Shown here in pieces: positions 22,329 to 31,656 of a stretch of DNA of 64,000 nt (the first letter of the stretch is position 1; every line of letters starts with the position of its first letter). Both the position numbers and the translations under genes were made by a program. The notes under the pieces are model-generated. The model saw only the letters and a list, made by a program, of their open reading frames with translations, searched no databases and was not told where the DNA came from. Source of the stretch: Candidatus Eiseniibacteriota bacterium (GTDB lineage: Bacteria; Eisenbacteria; RBG-16-71-46); the NCBI GenBank assembly GCA_016215625.1, contig JACRIW010000090.1, forward strand, positions 40,567 to 104,566, written 5' to 3'.

Positions 22329-25013
22329 ATGATCCGCCGACTCGCGCCCCTCGCCCTCGTCCTCCCGCTGCTCGCCGCTGCTCCCTCGTCCGCGTCCGCC
22401 GCACCGGCCGACCCGTGGAAGACGCACGCCGCGCTCGTGGACCGCGACAACGCGCTCTACCTGGCCGGGCAGTACGCGGCGATCGCGACGCTCATGGACT
22501 CCGTGCTCGCTGCGCGCGGCGTCACGAGCGACCCCGGCCTGCTGCGCCTCGCGCTCACGCGGCGCTCGCGCGCGCATCTCATGCGGTTCGAGTACCCGGC
22601 GGCGCGCGAGATGTCGGCGCGCGCCTGCCGCCTCGCCGAAGCGGCGCGGGACTCCGCCACCACGATCCGCGCGCTGCGCGTGCGCGTGGTCGCGCTCGAG
22701 AAGACCGGCGATCCGGACCTCGCGCGGAGACTCTGCGCGCGCGGCGCCGCGATCGCGAAGCGCCGCGGCCAGCCGCGCGACGAGAGCTACTTCCACATGC
22801 GTCACGGCTACGCGTTCGTCGCCCAGGGCCGCAGCCGCGAGGCGCTCCCGTGGTTCCGGGCCGCGATCGCGGCCGGGGTGCGCAGCGGCGACGAAGGCGA
22901 CCAGCTGCGCGCCGTCGCGGGACTCGCGGCGGCGCAGTACCAGGTCGGCGCGCTCCGCGAGGCGCGCGAGAGCTACGCGCGCGGCATCGCGCTCGCGAAG
23001 AAGCTCGACAACCCGTTCGAGCTTTCCTACCTCTGTCTCAACCAGGCCGACATGGAGATGGCGATCGGCGATCCCGATCTCGCGCCGGCCTCGGCGAACG
23101 CCGCGATCGAGGCCTCGCGCCGCGCGTCGCTGCTTCCCGTCGAACTGCAGGCCCGCCGCATCCTCGCGAACTACGAGGCCGCGCGCGGCGCGTGGGACCG
23201 CGTGGACTCGCTCATGACCGCGACGATCGCGCTGGCGGAACCGCTCGGCGATCGCGAACCGCTCTCGAGCGCGCTGCTGCTGGCCGCGCAGGCGCGCATC
23301 CAGCTCGGCCGGCCGGCGGAGGCCGAGGAGCTCATGCGCCGGGCCGTGGCGCTCGTGGACACGCTCATTCCGGTCAACGCCGCGTTCGCCGCGCAGAACC
23401 TCGTGAACAACCTGCACGTCGCCGGACGGGACGCCGACGCCGTGCGCTACGCGGACGAACTCGCCGCGCGGCTGGTCCGGCGCATGCCCGCGTCGTCGTT
23501 CTGGCGCATGCGCTTCTATCGCGCGCACGCGCTGCAGGCGCTCGGGCGCCATCGCGAGGCGCTCGCCGGCTTCCGCGAGGCCGCCGCCGCTTCGCGCCCG
23601 ACCGCGACGACGCCGGGTGGCGCCGAGTACGACTGGGCGCTCGCGCTCGCCGCCGAGTCGCAGCGCGGGCTCGGCCACGTGGACAGCTCGCTCGCCGGCT
23701 TCCGCCGCGCGATCGCGGCGTGGGAAGCGGCGCGCAGCGCCCGCTCGCGCGAGGACCTGCTGCTCGACAGCGAGGACTACGGCCACGACATCGGGTTCGC
23801 GTTCGCCAACGCGCTGCTCGACCCGCGCCGGCGCGTCGCGCGCGACCGCCGCGTCATCGAGGCGTTCTCCGAGCTGCAGCGCTTCCACGCGCTCGCGGTG
23901 AGCGAGCGCCTGCTCGGTCCCGCGGCCGGGGCAGAGGCGCGGCGCAAGCCGTTCGACTTCGCGGCGTGGCGTACGGCCACGCTGCGTCCGGGCGAAGTGT
24001 TCGTGGACGTGACGCCGAACGACGACTCGACGCTCGTGATCGCGGTGACGCGCCGCGAAGTGCGCGCGTGGATGCTGCCCGGGCAGCGCGCGCTCGAGAA
24101 GCGCCTGTCGCGCTTCACCGAACTCGGGGCCACTTCGGGCGCGGACGACCCGGCGGTGCGCCCGATCGCCGCGGCGCTGGGCGAAGACTTCTTCGGCCCG
24201 GGCGCCGATCTCGTGCGTACCGCCACGCGCGTGCTGCTCGCGGGCGGCCGGTTCGGCAGCTACCCGATCGGCGCGTTGATCGTGCCGGGCACGAACGGCC
24301 CGCTCATGCTCGAGCGCGAGCTGTCGATCGTGCCCTCGGCCAAGCTGCTCGCGCTCTCGCGCGCACGCACGAGCGCGCGGCCCGCCGCGGGGCGTGCGCT
24401 CGACGCCGGCGCGCGCACGTCCGCCGGGCGCGGCCGCCGGCTCGAGGCGGCGGGCGACGAAGTGCGCGCGCTCGGCCGCGACTATCGCGACGCCCTCACG
24501 CTGGTCGATCCGCGGCGCACCGCGCTGCAGATCGCGCGTGAGGCGCTCGGCACGGGCGGCATCGTGCACCTCGCCGCGCACACGAGCGTGGACGTGAAGC
24601 GCCCGTGGCAGTCGCGCATGCTGCTCGGCGATCCCGGTCAGGGGGGCGCGTACCTGCCGGTCTCCTCGATCAGCCGGCTGCGCATGAGCGCGCGGCTCTG
24701 CGTGCTCGCGTCGTGCCGCTCGCTCGGCACGGGAGGGCTCGACAACATGTCGCTCGCCGGGATCGCGCCCGCCTGGCTCATGGCCGGCGTGCCGACGGTG
24801 GTCGCGACGCAGTGGGACGTGGACGACCGCGCGACCGCGGAGTTCATGCGCCGCTTCTACGTCGCGCTCGCGCGCGGCGGCGCGGTCGGCGCGGCGCTGC
24901 AGCAGGCGCAGCGTGAGATGCGCGCGATGCCCGAGTGGTCGGCGCCGCGCTTCTGGGCGGGCTTCGTCGTGCTCGGCGACCCGGGCACGAAGGTCGCGCT
25001 CGCGAAGCGTTAG
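22329..25013 (+). CDS. secreted CHAT-domain protein with TPR repeats
   Basis: This 894-residue protein has an N-terminal signal peptide (LAPLALVLPLLAAAPSSASA) and about 550 residues of TPR-like repeats (for example ALGRHREALAGFREAAAAS). The C-terminal CHAT peptidase domain has its histidine in VHLAAH (His747 and His751) and its cysteine in LASCRSLG (Cys796), both present. The following GIAPAWLMAGVPTVVATQWDVDD ... FYVALARGG ... FVVLGDPG is diagnostic of CHAT. Such caspase-like domains cut partner proteins; the TPRs should bind them. A signal peptide argues for an envelope role rather than a cytoplasmic defence effector. Confidence 0.82.
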   Translation: MIRRLAPLALVLPLLAAAPSSASAAPADPWKTHAALVDRDNALYLAGQYAAIATLMDSVLAARGVTSDPGLLRLALTRRSRAHLMRFEYPAAREMSARACRLAEAARDSATTIRALRVRVVALEKTGDPDLARRLCARGAAIAKRRGQPRDESYFHMRHGYAFVAQGRSREALPWFRAAIAAGVRSGDEGDQLRAVAGLAAAQYQVGALREARESYARGIALAKKLDNPFELSYLCLNQADMEMAIGDPDLAPASANAAIEASRRASLLPVELQARRILANYEAARGAWDRVDSLMTATIALAEPLGDREPLSSALLLAAQARIQLGRPAEAEELMRRAVALVDTLIPVNAAFAAQNLVNNLHVAGRDADAVRYADELAARLVRRMPASSFWRMRFYRAHALQALGRHREALAGFREAAAASRPTATTPGGAEYDWALALAAESQRGLGHVDSSLAGFRRAIAAWEAARSARSREDLLLDSEDYGHDIGFAFANALLDPRRRVARDRRVIEAFSELQRFHALAVSERLLGPAAGAEARRKPFDFAAWRTATLRPGEVFVDVTPNDDSTLVIAVTRREVRAWMLPGQRALEKRLSRFTELGATSGADDPAVRPIAAALGEDFFGPGADLVRTATRVLLAGGRFGSYPIGALIVPGTNGPLMLERELSIVPSAKLLALSRARTSARPAAGRALDAGARTSAGRGRRLEAAGDEVRALGRDYRDALTLVDPRRTALQIAREALGTGGIVHLAAHTSVDVKRPWQSRMLLGDPGQGGAYLPVSSISRLRMSARLCVLASCRSLGTGGLDNMSLAGIAPAWLMAGVPTVVATQWDVDDRATAEFMRRFYVALARGGAVGAALQQAQREMRAMPEWSAPRFWAGFVVLGDPGTKVALAKR

Positions 25014-25241
25014 ACGTCTCGTCGCCTCCGGCGCCGCCTCCTGCGACCGCCCTCGACGTTGACGCCCGCGCTCGACTCGCCGCCGCCCCCCGCCGGTTCC
25101 GCGAAAACCCGCGCCGGTAACGGCTCCGTCGCGCGCCGGTGACGCGCCCCCTAACGTCCGCGTCCAATCCCACAACGGCGCCGCGCATCCCCGCACGGCG
25201 CCGGCCGTCCCCAAAGCGTCCCGCAGACGCAGGAGCACCCG

Positions 25242-28004
25242 ATGACGCACCGATTCCCGTGGACCCGCATGGGCGCAATCGCGCTGACCGCCATGCTCGT
25301 GGCCGCGACCACCTCCGCCGCGCCGCCGAAGCCCGGTGCCGCGGGCGCCGCAGGCGCCGCAGGCGCTGCCGGTGCCGCCGCGGCGGGAGCCACGACGCCC
25401 GAGAAGCCCTTCGCCGAGTGGAAGAAGACGGTGAAGGACGCGGAAGAGAAGAAGGGCTTCTTCACGCTGTGGAAGAAGCGGGACAACCTGTACCTGCAGA
25501 TCAACAAGGACCAGCTGAACAAGCCGTTCCTCTACATCGTCAGCTACTCGCGCGGCATCGGCAGCAACTACCTGCTCGGCGGCCTGCCGCTCGACGACCG
25601 CATGCTGCAGTTCGAGCGCCACGGAGACCGCATCATGCTGGTGGACGTGAACGTGCGCTTCACGTCGCCCGCGGGCACGCCGATCGACCGCGCGCGCGAT
25701 CTGTCCATCGGCAACTCGATCGTGCAGTCGTTCAAGATCGAGAGCGAGCAGGACTCGACGAAGGCCGTGCTGATCGACGTGGGCGGCCTCTTCCTGAGCG
25801 ACGTGACGGACCTGGCCGAGCAGATGCGCGGCGCCTTCGGCGGCGTGTCGGCGCGCTTCGACAAGGAGCGCTCGGCGCTGGCCAAGGTGAAGGCGTTCCC
25901 GGACAACGACGAGATCGAGGCGCTCCTCACGTACACGCCGAACGACCGCTCGCGCCTGTACCTCGAGACCGTGCCGGACAATCGCTACATCCCGATCACC
26001 GTGCACTACTCGTTCACGCGCCTGCCCGAGAAGCCGATGGCCGTGCGCTGGGCGGACAATCGCGTCGGTTACTTCCTCGACGCGCGCAAGGACTTCGGCC
26101 GCGAGGACAAGGAGAACTTCTGGGTGCGCAACATCCACCGCTGGCGGCTCGAGAAGAAGGACCCGGGCGCCGCGGTGAGCGAGCCCGTGAAGCCGATCGT
26201 GTACTACCTCGACAACACGATCCCCGAGAAGTTCAAGCCGTGGGTGAAGGAAGGCGTCGAGAAGTGGCAGAAGGCGTTCGAAGCCGCCGGCTTCCGCAAC
26301 GCGATCGTCGCGATGGACGCGCCCGCGGAGAGCACGGGCTTCGACCCGGAAGACACGCGCTACAGCACGATCCGCTGGATCACGTCGCACGAACCGTCGT
26401 TCGGCGCGATCGGGCCTTCGCGCGTGGACCCGCGCACGGGTGAGATCTTCGACGCCGACATCCTGTTCGAGGCGTCGATGTTCCAGAACTACGCGAACGC
26501 CTATCGCCGCTACGCCGGCCCCGAGGCGCTCGGGAACTCCCTGCTGCCGCAGGACGTCTTCGCGCAGCTCCCCGAGAACGCGACGCCGGAGATGCTCTGC
26601 ATGGCCGGCAACGCGCTCGCCGACGGCGGCGCGATGCAGCACCTCGCGATGCTCATGGACCAGTCGCTCGCTCCGGGCGCGCCGGTGCCGGATTCGTACC
26701 TCAAGCCCGCCGTCATCTGGGCCGTGATGCACGAGGTCGGCCACACGCTCGGCCTGCGCCACAACTTCCGCTCGAGCACCTCGACGCCCGCGGACAAGCT
26801 GCACGACACGGCGTGGACGGGTGCGAACGGCCTGTACTCCTCGGTCATGGAGTACCCGACGCCGAACATCGACCACACGAAGCAGCACCAGGGCGAGTAC
26901 TGGACCACCACGGCCGGCACGTACGACCTGTGGGCGATCCGCTACGGCTACCAGCCCACCGGCGCCGCGACGGTCGAAGAGGACTACGCCGCGATGCGCA
27001 AGGTCGCGGACGAGTCGCTGCAGCCGGGCCACGAGTACTCGACGGACGACGACACGTATCCGGCGGACGCTCCGGACCCGCGCTCGAACATCTACGACCT
27101 CGGCAGCGATCCGCTCGCGTTCGCGAAGGCCCGCACGGCGCACGTCGCGTCGCTGTGGCGCAACCCGAACTTCGAGCAGCGCGTGGTCGGCGACAGCGGC
27201 GACCTCACGGCGCTGCGCCGCGCCATGGACACGCTGCTCGGCCAGTACGGCACCGCGGCCGGTCTCGCGGTGAAGTACCTGGGCGGCTCGTACATGTCGC
27301 GCGTCGAGCGCGGCCAGCCGGGCGAAGTGAACCCGGTCACGCCGGTGCCCGCCGCGAAGCAGCGCGAGGCGCTCGACTTCCTGTCGAAGAACGTGTGGGC
27401 CGCGGACGCGATGAGCGCTCCGCCGGCGCTGCTCACGCGCATGGCGCCGAACCGCTGGTCGCAGTGGGGCATGGGCGCCGGCACGTTCGCCGGCCGTCAC
27501 GACTACGACTGGAACGACAAGGTGTTCGCGGTGCAGAACGCGATGCTGCGCGGCGTGCTTTCGCCCGCGCTGCTCGACCGCATGCGCGAGGCCGAGAACC
27601 GCACGGCCGATCCCTATCGACTGTCGGAGCACTTCGACCGCCTGACGCGCGCCTTCTGGGGCGAGGTCGGCGGCCCGGTGCCCGGCGCGGCGAAGGCGCT
27701 CGAGGGCACGAGCACGCGGCGCGAGATCCAGCGTGCGTTCGTGGACCGTCTCGCGGACATGGTGACGGCGAACAACGGCGCGCCGGACGATGCGCGTGCA
27801 CTCGCCCGTCTGGCGCTGTCCCGCATCGACGCGCGTTGCGCGCGCGCGCTGCTCGTCACCGGCATCGGCGACAACACCCGTGCGCACCTGGTCGAGACGC
27901 GCGCCCGCATCAAGCGCGCGCTCGAAGCCGGGCGCGAAGCCGACGCCGCTCCCGCGCTGGGCGGCATGCGCGGGATGTTCGGGGCAAGTCCCTCGGCGCG
28001 ATAG
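25242..28004 (+). CDS. large secreted zinc metalloprotease (metzincin-type motif)
   Basis: This 920-residue protein carries a signal peptide (MGAIALTAMLVAATTSAAPP), a Gly/Ala-rich linker and a long catalytic part. The zinc motif is HEVGHTLGLRH (His497, Glu498, His501, His507), the extended HExxHxxGxxH of metzincins. Its neighbours match the DUF5117/DUF4953 zinc-dependent metalloproteases (IVYYLDNTIPEKFKPWVKEG; GEIFDADILFEASM; SVMEYPTPNID, the Met-turn). It likely degrades peptides in the periplasm or outside the cell. An AGGAG lies 7 nt before ATG 25242. The linker is encoded by (GGCGCCGCA)n units. The gene ends at a strong bidirectional terminator. Confidence 0.85.
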   Translation: MTHRFPWTRMGAIALTAMLVAATTSAAPPKPGAAGAAGAAGAAGAAAAGATTPEKPFAEWKKTVKDAEEKKGFFTLWKKRDNLYLQINKDQLNKPFLYIVSYSRGIGSNYLLGGLPLDDRMLQFERHGDRIMLVDVNVRFTSPAGTPIDRARDLSIGNSIVQSFKIESEQDSTKAVLIDVGGLFLSDVTDLAEQMRGAFGGVSARFDKERSALAKVKAFPDNDEIEALLTYTPNDRSRLYLETVPDNRYIPITVHYSFTRLPEKPMAVRWADNRVGYFLDARKDFGREDKENFWVRNIHRWRLEKKDPGAAVSEPVKPIVYYLDNTIPEKFKPWVKEGVEKWQKAFEAAGFRNAIVAMDAPAESTGFDPEDTRYSTIRWITSHEPSFGAIGPSRVDPRTGEIFDADILFEASMFQNYANAYRRYAGPEALGNSLLPQDVFAQLPENATPEMLCMAGNALADGGAMQHLAMLMDQSLAPGAPVPDSYLKPAVIWAVMHEVGHTLGLRHNFRSSTSTPADKLHDTAWTGANGLYSSVMEYPTPNIDHTKQHQGEYWTTTAGTYDLWAIRYGYQPTGAATVEEDYAAMRKVADESLQPGHEYSTDDDTYPADAPDPRSNIYDLGSDPLAFAKARTAHVASLWRNPNFEQRVVGDSGDLTALRRAMDTLLGQYGTAAGLAVKYLGGSYMSRVERGQPGEVNPVTPVPAAKQREALDFLSKNVWAADAMSAPPALLTRMAPNRWSQWGMGAGTFAGRHDYDWNDKVFAVQNAMLRGVLSPALLDRMREAENRTADPYRLSEHFDRLTRAFWGEVGGPVPGAAKALEGTSTRREIQRAFVDRLADMVTANNGAPDDARALARLALSRIDARCARALLVTGIGDNTRAHLVETRARIKRALEAGREADAAPALGGMRGMFGASPSAR
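25344..25370 (+). repeat. (GGCGCCGCA)n units in the protease linker
   Basis: Two perfect 9-nt units and a GGCGCTGCC variant lie in phase 0, giving Gly-Ala-Ala repeats. The same unit recurs at 35090 and 42871. Confidence 0.8.
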
Positions 28005-28045
28005 CGCCGAGAGGCGCCGTCCGGCGCCGCGGTTCGTGCCAAATC

Positions 28046-28080
28046 AACGCCCCGGCTCGGAACGCTCGAGCCGGGGCGTT
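28046..28080. terminator. bidirectional hairpin terminator
   Basis: A 13-bp perfect stem (AACGCCCCGGCTC at 28046-28058 and its complement at 28068-28080) with a 9-nt loop lies between the convergent metalloprotease and MOP-like genes. Two shorter GGCGCC hairpins (28006-28030) precede it. Confidence 0.85.
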
Positions 28081-28100
28081 GCGATCTTCCCAAACCCCAG

Positions 28101-29468
28101 TCAGCGGCGTTCGCCGCTGACGTGTCCGGCGATGCGCGCGAACGCGCGCCGGGAACGAAACGCCAGCCACGCGATCTGCGCCGCGCCGCCGGCGGTCATG
28201 CCGAAGGCGGCGAGGAACAGCCCGGGTGCGGGATGCAGCGCGACGCCGAGCACGAGCACGCCGGCGGTCGCGACCAGCAGCACCGCCATGGACTCGGTGA
28301 TCGCGCGCGTGTCGCGCACGTGCACGAGCGCGCCCTGGTGGTAGCTCTGCCAGACACTCACGGCGCCCATCGGCACGAGCAGCCACAGCGCGCGCCACGC
28401 CATGTGCGCGAGGTCGGGCGCGAGCGCCGAGCCGCGGCCGAACCACCACAGCCCCGCGGGCGTCGCCGCGCCGATCAGCAGCAGCGTGGTGACGAGCGCG
28501 CTCAGCCCGAGCGCGAATCGTCGCAGCGCGGGCACGGGGCGCGCGCGGTCGAGCAGCGACACGCACACTTCGTTGAACGCGAAACCCACGCTGCGCAGCG
28601 TGAACGTGCCGCCGGACAGCACGGGCCACGCGGCGAGCGACTCGAGCGCGTGCGGCATGCGGCTCATGGCCGCGGCCGACAGCGGCATCGCGAGAAAGTT
28701 GAGCAGCGGTGTGAACGCGAGCGGCGCGTAGAAGTGCGCGAACGCGCGCATGGTGAGCGGCGGCTGCACCGCCGGCGCCGCGGCGAGCGGTCCGCGGCGC
28801 ACGGGCGCGACGGTCCACTTCGCGAACAACGCCTCGGCCATCACGCCGCTCGCGACCGCCGCGGTGCCGACCACGATGCCGGGCCAGCGGCCCACGAGAT
28901 AGCCGGTCGCGAGCACGGTGGTGAGCGTGCCGAGCCGCACCATCGTGCCCCACGTCACGGCGCGCGCGCGCTCGAAGCGGATGAGCACGCCCTGCTGCGT
29001 GCGGCGGTAGGCGATGGACATCGTCCACGGCAGCATGATGCGGAGCCCCATGCGCGCGGGCTCGCGCACTTCGTCGGGCACGCCGATGAGCGTGCCGGCG
29101 ATCACGTCGAACAGCGGCGTGAACGCGATGAGCGCATGCAGCGCGGTGAGCGAGCCGCCCGCGACGAACATGAACCGGCGCACGACGCGGTACGACGCCA
29201 TGTCGCGCGCGAGCGCTGTGGATGCCGTGAGCAGCATGAGGATCGGCGCCTCGACGAGCAGCGACATCGGGAACACGACGCCGCCATACGCCGCCAGGCT
29301 CACGGTCGCGTGCGGCAGCCGCGCCATGACCGCGCTCACGACGGGCAGCTCGAGCCCCATGAGCAGCCAGCTGCCCGCGAGGGGGGCCCATGTGGCGAAG
29401 ACCTCGCGGGTCGTGAGCGGGCGCGCAGCGCCCTGCGCCGAAGGCGCCTGTGCCGAGTTCTCGTGCAT
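28101..29468 (-). CDS. multi-pass membrane protein, MOP/ANK-like transporter
   Basis: This 455-residue protein has about 12 hydrophobic helices and two similar halves (TWAPLAGSWLLMGLELPVVSAVMARLP at the start; FYAPLAFTPLLNFLAMPLSAAAMSRMP near the middle). It resembles the MATE/MOP flippase fold and in particular bacterial homologues of the ANKH (progressive ankylosis) family. The repeated (L/M)xRxPxAxxSLAA(Y/W) motif after each opening helix fits that. The substrate is unknown. The start at Met 29468 gives a short cytoplasmic tail. It is convergent with the metalloprotease gene. Confidence 0.65.
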   Translation of the reverse strand: MHENSAQAPSAQGAARPLTTREVFATWAPLAGSWLLMGLELPVVSAVMARLPHATVSLAAYGGVVFPMSLLVEAPILMLLTASTALARDMASYRVVRRFMFVAGGSLTALHALIAFTPLFDVIAGTLIGVPDEVREPARMGLRIMLPWTMSIAYRRTQQGVLIRFERARAVTWGTMVRLGTLTTVLATGYLVGRWPGIVVGTAAVASGVMAEALFAKWTVAPVRRGPLAAAPAVQPPLTMRAFAHFYAPLAFTPLLNFLAMPLSAAAMSRMPHALESLAAWPVLSGGTFTLRSVGFAFNEVCVSLLDRARPVPALRRFALGLSALVTTLLLIGAATPAGLWWFGRGSALAPDLAHMAWRALWLLVPMGAVSVWQSYHQGALVHVRDTRAITESMAVLLVATAGVLVLGVALHPAPGLFLAAFGMTAGGAAQIAWLAFRSRRAFARIAGHVSGERR

Positions 29469-29666
29469 GAGGCGGCGGAAGCTACGGGAGAGGGCGGTTG
29501 CGGCGCCAACCGGGGCCGCCTTCGGCGGCGGCGTCTCCGTAGAAACCCCTACTTCTTCCGGCGCATTGCCCCGCGGGAGTCGCGCTCACTACGCTGGCCA
29601 TGCCCTCGCGGGGACACCGCGAGCGGTGTCGCACCCGACCGAAGCCCTTTGGCAGGACCTCTTCAT

Positions 29667-30485
29667 ATGCGCCCGTCCGCCGTGCTCTGGATCATCGCCG
29701 TGTTGCTCACGCTGTTCTCCGCCTCGTGGCAGCGCCGCACGGGCCCGACGCATCCCGTGAAGGGCCGCGCCGAAGTCGCGGGCCAGACGCTGAGCTGGAC
29801 GTTCGAGCGCACGCACAAGGGCGCGGGCGACCAAGAGGTGCGCATCAAGGCTCCCGCAGGCGTCACCGCGAACCTGGAATGGCGCAAGCACCTCGGCGCG
29901 CCCGAGTACACGGGCGTGCCCATGCGCCGCGACGGCGAGACGCTCGTCGCCGAGCTGCCGTGGCAGCCGCCCGCGGGGGTGCTCAAGTACCGCGTGGTCG
30001 CGTCCGCGAGCGGAGCGAGCGTCACCGTGCCCGCCGAAGGCATCGTGACCATTCGTTACACGGGCGAAGTCCCCGCGCCAGTCATGGTCACGCACATCCT
30101 GCTCATGATCACCGCCATGCTGCTGTCGGCACGCGCGGGGCTCGAGTGCTTCGCGCGCGAGCCGCGCTTCAAGTTCCACACGCACCTCGCGCTCGGCGTG
30201 CTGCTCGTGGGCGGGTTCCTGTTCGGGCCGCTGGTGCTCAAGTACGCGTTCGGCTTCTGGTGGACCGGCTGGCCGATCGGCACGGACATCACCGACAACA
30301 AGACGCTCGTGGGCCTCGTCGGCTGGCTGATCGCGCTCTTCGCGGTGCACCGCCTGCAGCGCCCGCGCGCATGGGTGGCGTTCGCGTCGCTGCTCATGTT
30401 CCTCGTGTTCCTGATCCCGCACAGCTACAAGGGGACGGGGTTCGAGGAGCCGGTTCCGCCGGCGAAGCCGGCTGCTTTGAAATAA
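29667..30485 (+). CDS. membrane protein with N-terminal extracytoplasmic domain, unknown
   Basis: This 272-residue protein is not one I recognise. An N-terminal hydrophobic segment (AVLWIIAVLLTLFSASW) is followed by a beta-rich domain of about 100 residues (VAGQTLSWTFERTHKG ... RYTGEVPAP). Four membrane helices follow (HILLMITAMLLSARAGLE; LALGVLLVGGFLFGPLVLKYAF; LVGLVGWLIALFAVH; WVAFASLLMFLVFLIPHSYKG). The layout suggests an inner-membrane protein with a periplasmic sandwich domain. GCAGGA precedes ATG 29667. The last codons overlap a 6-bp hairpin (30458-30472). Confidence 0.6.
   Translation: MRPSAVLWIIAVLLTLFSASWQRRTGPTHPVKGRAEVAGQTLSWTFERTHKGAGDQEVRIKAPAGVTANLEWRKHLGAPEYTGVPMRRDGETLVAELPWQPPAGVLKYRVVASASGASVTVPAEGIVTIRYTGEVPAPVMVTHILLMITAMLLSARAGLECFAREPRFKFHTHLALGVLLVGGFLFGPLVLKYAFGFWWTGWPIGTDITDNKTLVGLVGWLIALFAVHRLQRPRAWVAFASLLMFLVFLIPHSYKGTGFEEPVPPAKPAALK
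30458..30472 (+). repeat. 6-bp mini-hairpin with GAA loop at a gene end
   Basis: GCCGGC-GAA-GCCGGC lies in the last codons of the membrane-protein gene. It is one of the short perfect hairpins concentrated over 30.4-34.9 kb. Confidence 0.7.
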
Positions 30486-30551
30486 CTTCACCGCGCTGCG
30501 CGCGAAGAAATGCGACACTGCGTGCACACCCGCCCCCGAAGCGGAGTGCGG

Positions 30552-31655
30552 ATGAACGAGCGCATCGATGTGTCGCGATGGTCCGACGCCGAGCTCGAAC
30601 GCGGTTTCGCGGAGCGCGTGAAGCGTGACCGCGTCCTGACCGCCGAAGTGTTGGTCTTTCTCGGCGAGATGATCGCCCGCCGCCTGTTCGGCCCGGCCGG
30701 GTATTCGTCCATGTATCAGTACTGCGTGCGCCATTGCGGAATGTCCGCTGACGTCGCATTCAAGTGGACGAGAGCTGCGCGCATGGCGCGCCGCTTCCCC
30801 GCAATCCTCGACATGGTGGAGGACGGGCGACTTCATCTCACGGCGATCACCATGCTCGCCCCACGTCTCGATTCGAGCACGGCGCCTTGGCTCCTGCCCG
30901 CGGCCGCGAGCAAGTCCATGCGAGAGCTTCGCCGCTTGCTCGCGAGCCACTGGCCGCAGCCGGATGCGCCGGCGGCGATCAAACCGATTGCCGCCAGGCG
31001 AGAAGCGGTCCCTTTGTCTTCAGAGCAAGAACCTGCCGCCAGCGGCGGCGGGGCCGCGCCGCCAGCCGGCGGCGCACCAACGCAGAGTCAGGAACTGGCC
31101 GCGCGGCCAGTTTTGTTTAGTGAGACTGATGTCCGCCCTCAAGGCGAATCGTCGCCGCCGGCGATCCCGAAAGAACCGACCGCGAAGTATCTCCTTCAGT
31201 GCACGCTCGACGAAGAAGCCGTCGAGCTGCTGGAGCGCGCTCGATCACTTGCGCTTCCCGGCGCGCATGCGGAAGTGGCGGCGGTGTTGAAGGCCGCGCT
31301 TCGCGATCATCTTGAGCAGCAGGAGAAGCGGAAGTTCGCGGCGACGGAACGCCCGCGAGCGGCGCGTCGATCGCACGCGGGTGGCGCGAGCCGAGGAATC
31401 CCCGCGCAGGTGAGGCGCGAGGTGTGGAAGCGCGACGACGGGCGTTGCACCTTCGTCGGCACCGACGGCATTTGCTGTGGCGCACGTGCGGGTCTCGAGT
31501 TCGACCACATCCTGCCCGTGGCGCGCGGGGGAGAGTCCATCGTGGCGAATGTGCGACTTCGGTGCCGCACCCACAATCAGGTCGAGGCGGATCGCGTCTT
31601 TGGGCGGGCGTTCATGGACAGGAAGCGCGATGCGGCGCAAGGCGCACGAAGCTGA
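30552..31655 (+). CDS. HNH endonuclease family protein
   Basis: This 367-residue protein has an N-terminal helical part (1-140, AGYSSMYQYCVRHCGMSADVAFKW) and a low-complexity linker (about 150-215). The C-terminal HNH nuclease has RCTFVGTDGICCGA, then LEFDHILPVARGG and RLRCRTHNQ, so the metal-binding Asp-His, Asn and His of the beta-beta-alpha fold are present. Such genes are common in multiple copies in high-GC bacteria and may be domesticated mobile nucleases. The linker is built from three perfect hairpins, one followed by a T-run, and local base use is less GC-rich than the neighbours. ATG 30552 has GCGGAG upstream; an in-frame Met at 30510 is an alternative. Confidence 0.8.
   Translation: MNERIDVSRWSDAELERGFAERVKRDRVLTAEVLVFLGEMIARRLFGPAGYSSMYQYCVRHCGMSADVAFKWTRAARMARRFPAILDMVEDGRLHLTAITMLAPRLDSSTAPWLLPAAASKSMRELRRLLASHWPQPDAPAAIKPIAARREAVPLSSEQEPAASGGGAAPPAGGAPTQSQELAARPVLFSETDVRPQGESSPPAIPKEPTAKYLLQCTLDEEAVELLERARSLALPGAHAEVAAVLKAALRDHLEQQEKRKFAATERPRAARRSHAGGASRGIPAQVRREVWKRDDGRCTFVGTDGICCGARAGLEFDHILPVARGGESIVANVRLRCRTHNQVEADRVFGRAFMDRKRDAAQGARS
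31035..31112 (+). repeat. cluster of three perfect hairpins in the HNH linker
   Basis: The units are GCCGCC-AGC-GGCGGC (31035-31049), GCGCCGCC-AGCC-GGCGGCGC (31056-31075) and a 20-bp palindrome AACTGGCCGCGCGGCCAGTT (31093-31112). The last is followed directly by TTGTTTAG, so it looks like an intrinsic terminator inside the coding sequence. Confidence 0.85.
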
Positions 31656-31656
31656 G

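Noticed and set aside
22329..25013. CHAT-TPR protein as a phage-defence effector
   Set aside because: It has a signal peptide, and no gasdermin, sensor ATPase, RAMP or other defence partner lies nearby.
22119..27887. Open minus-strand frame of more than 1900 codons over the CHAT and metalloprotease genes
   Set aside because: High GC and biased third positions leave antisense frames open. The plus-strand proteins carry catalytic motifs and signal peptides, and the antisense product is low-complexity.
30552..31655. HNH gene as part of an insertion sequence, intron or restriction system
   Set aside because: There are no flanking repeats, transposase, methylase or intron structure. It fits the common free-standing HNH family.
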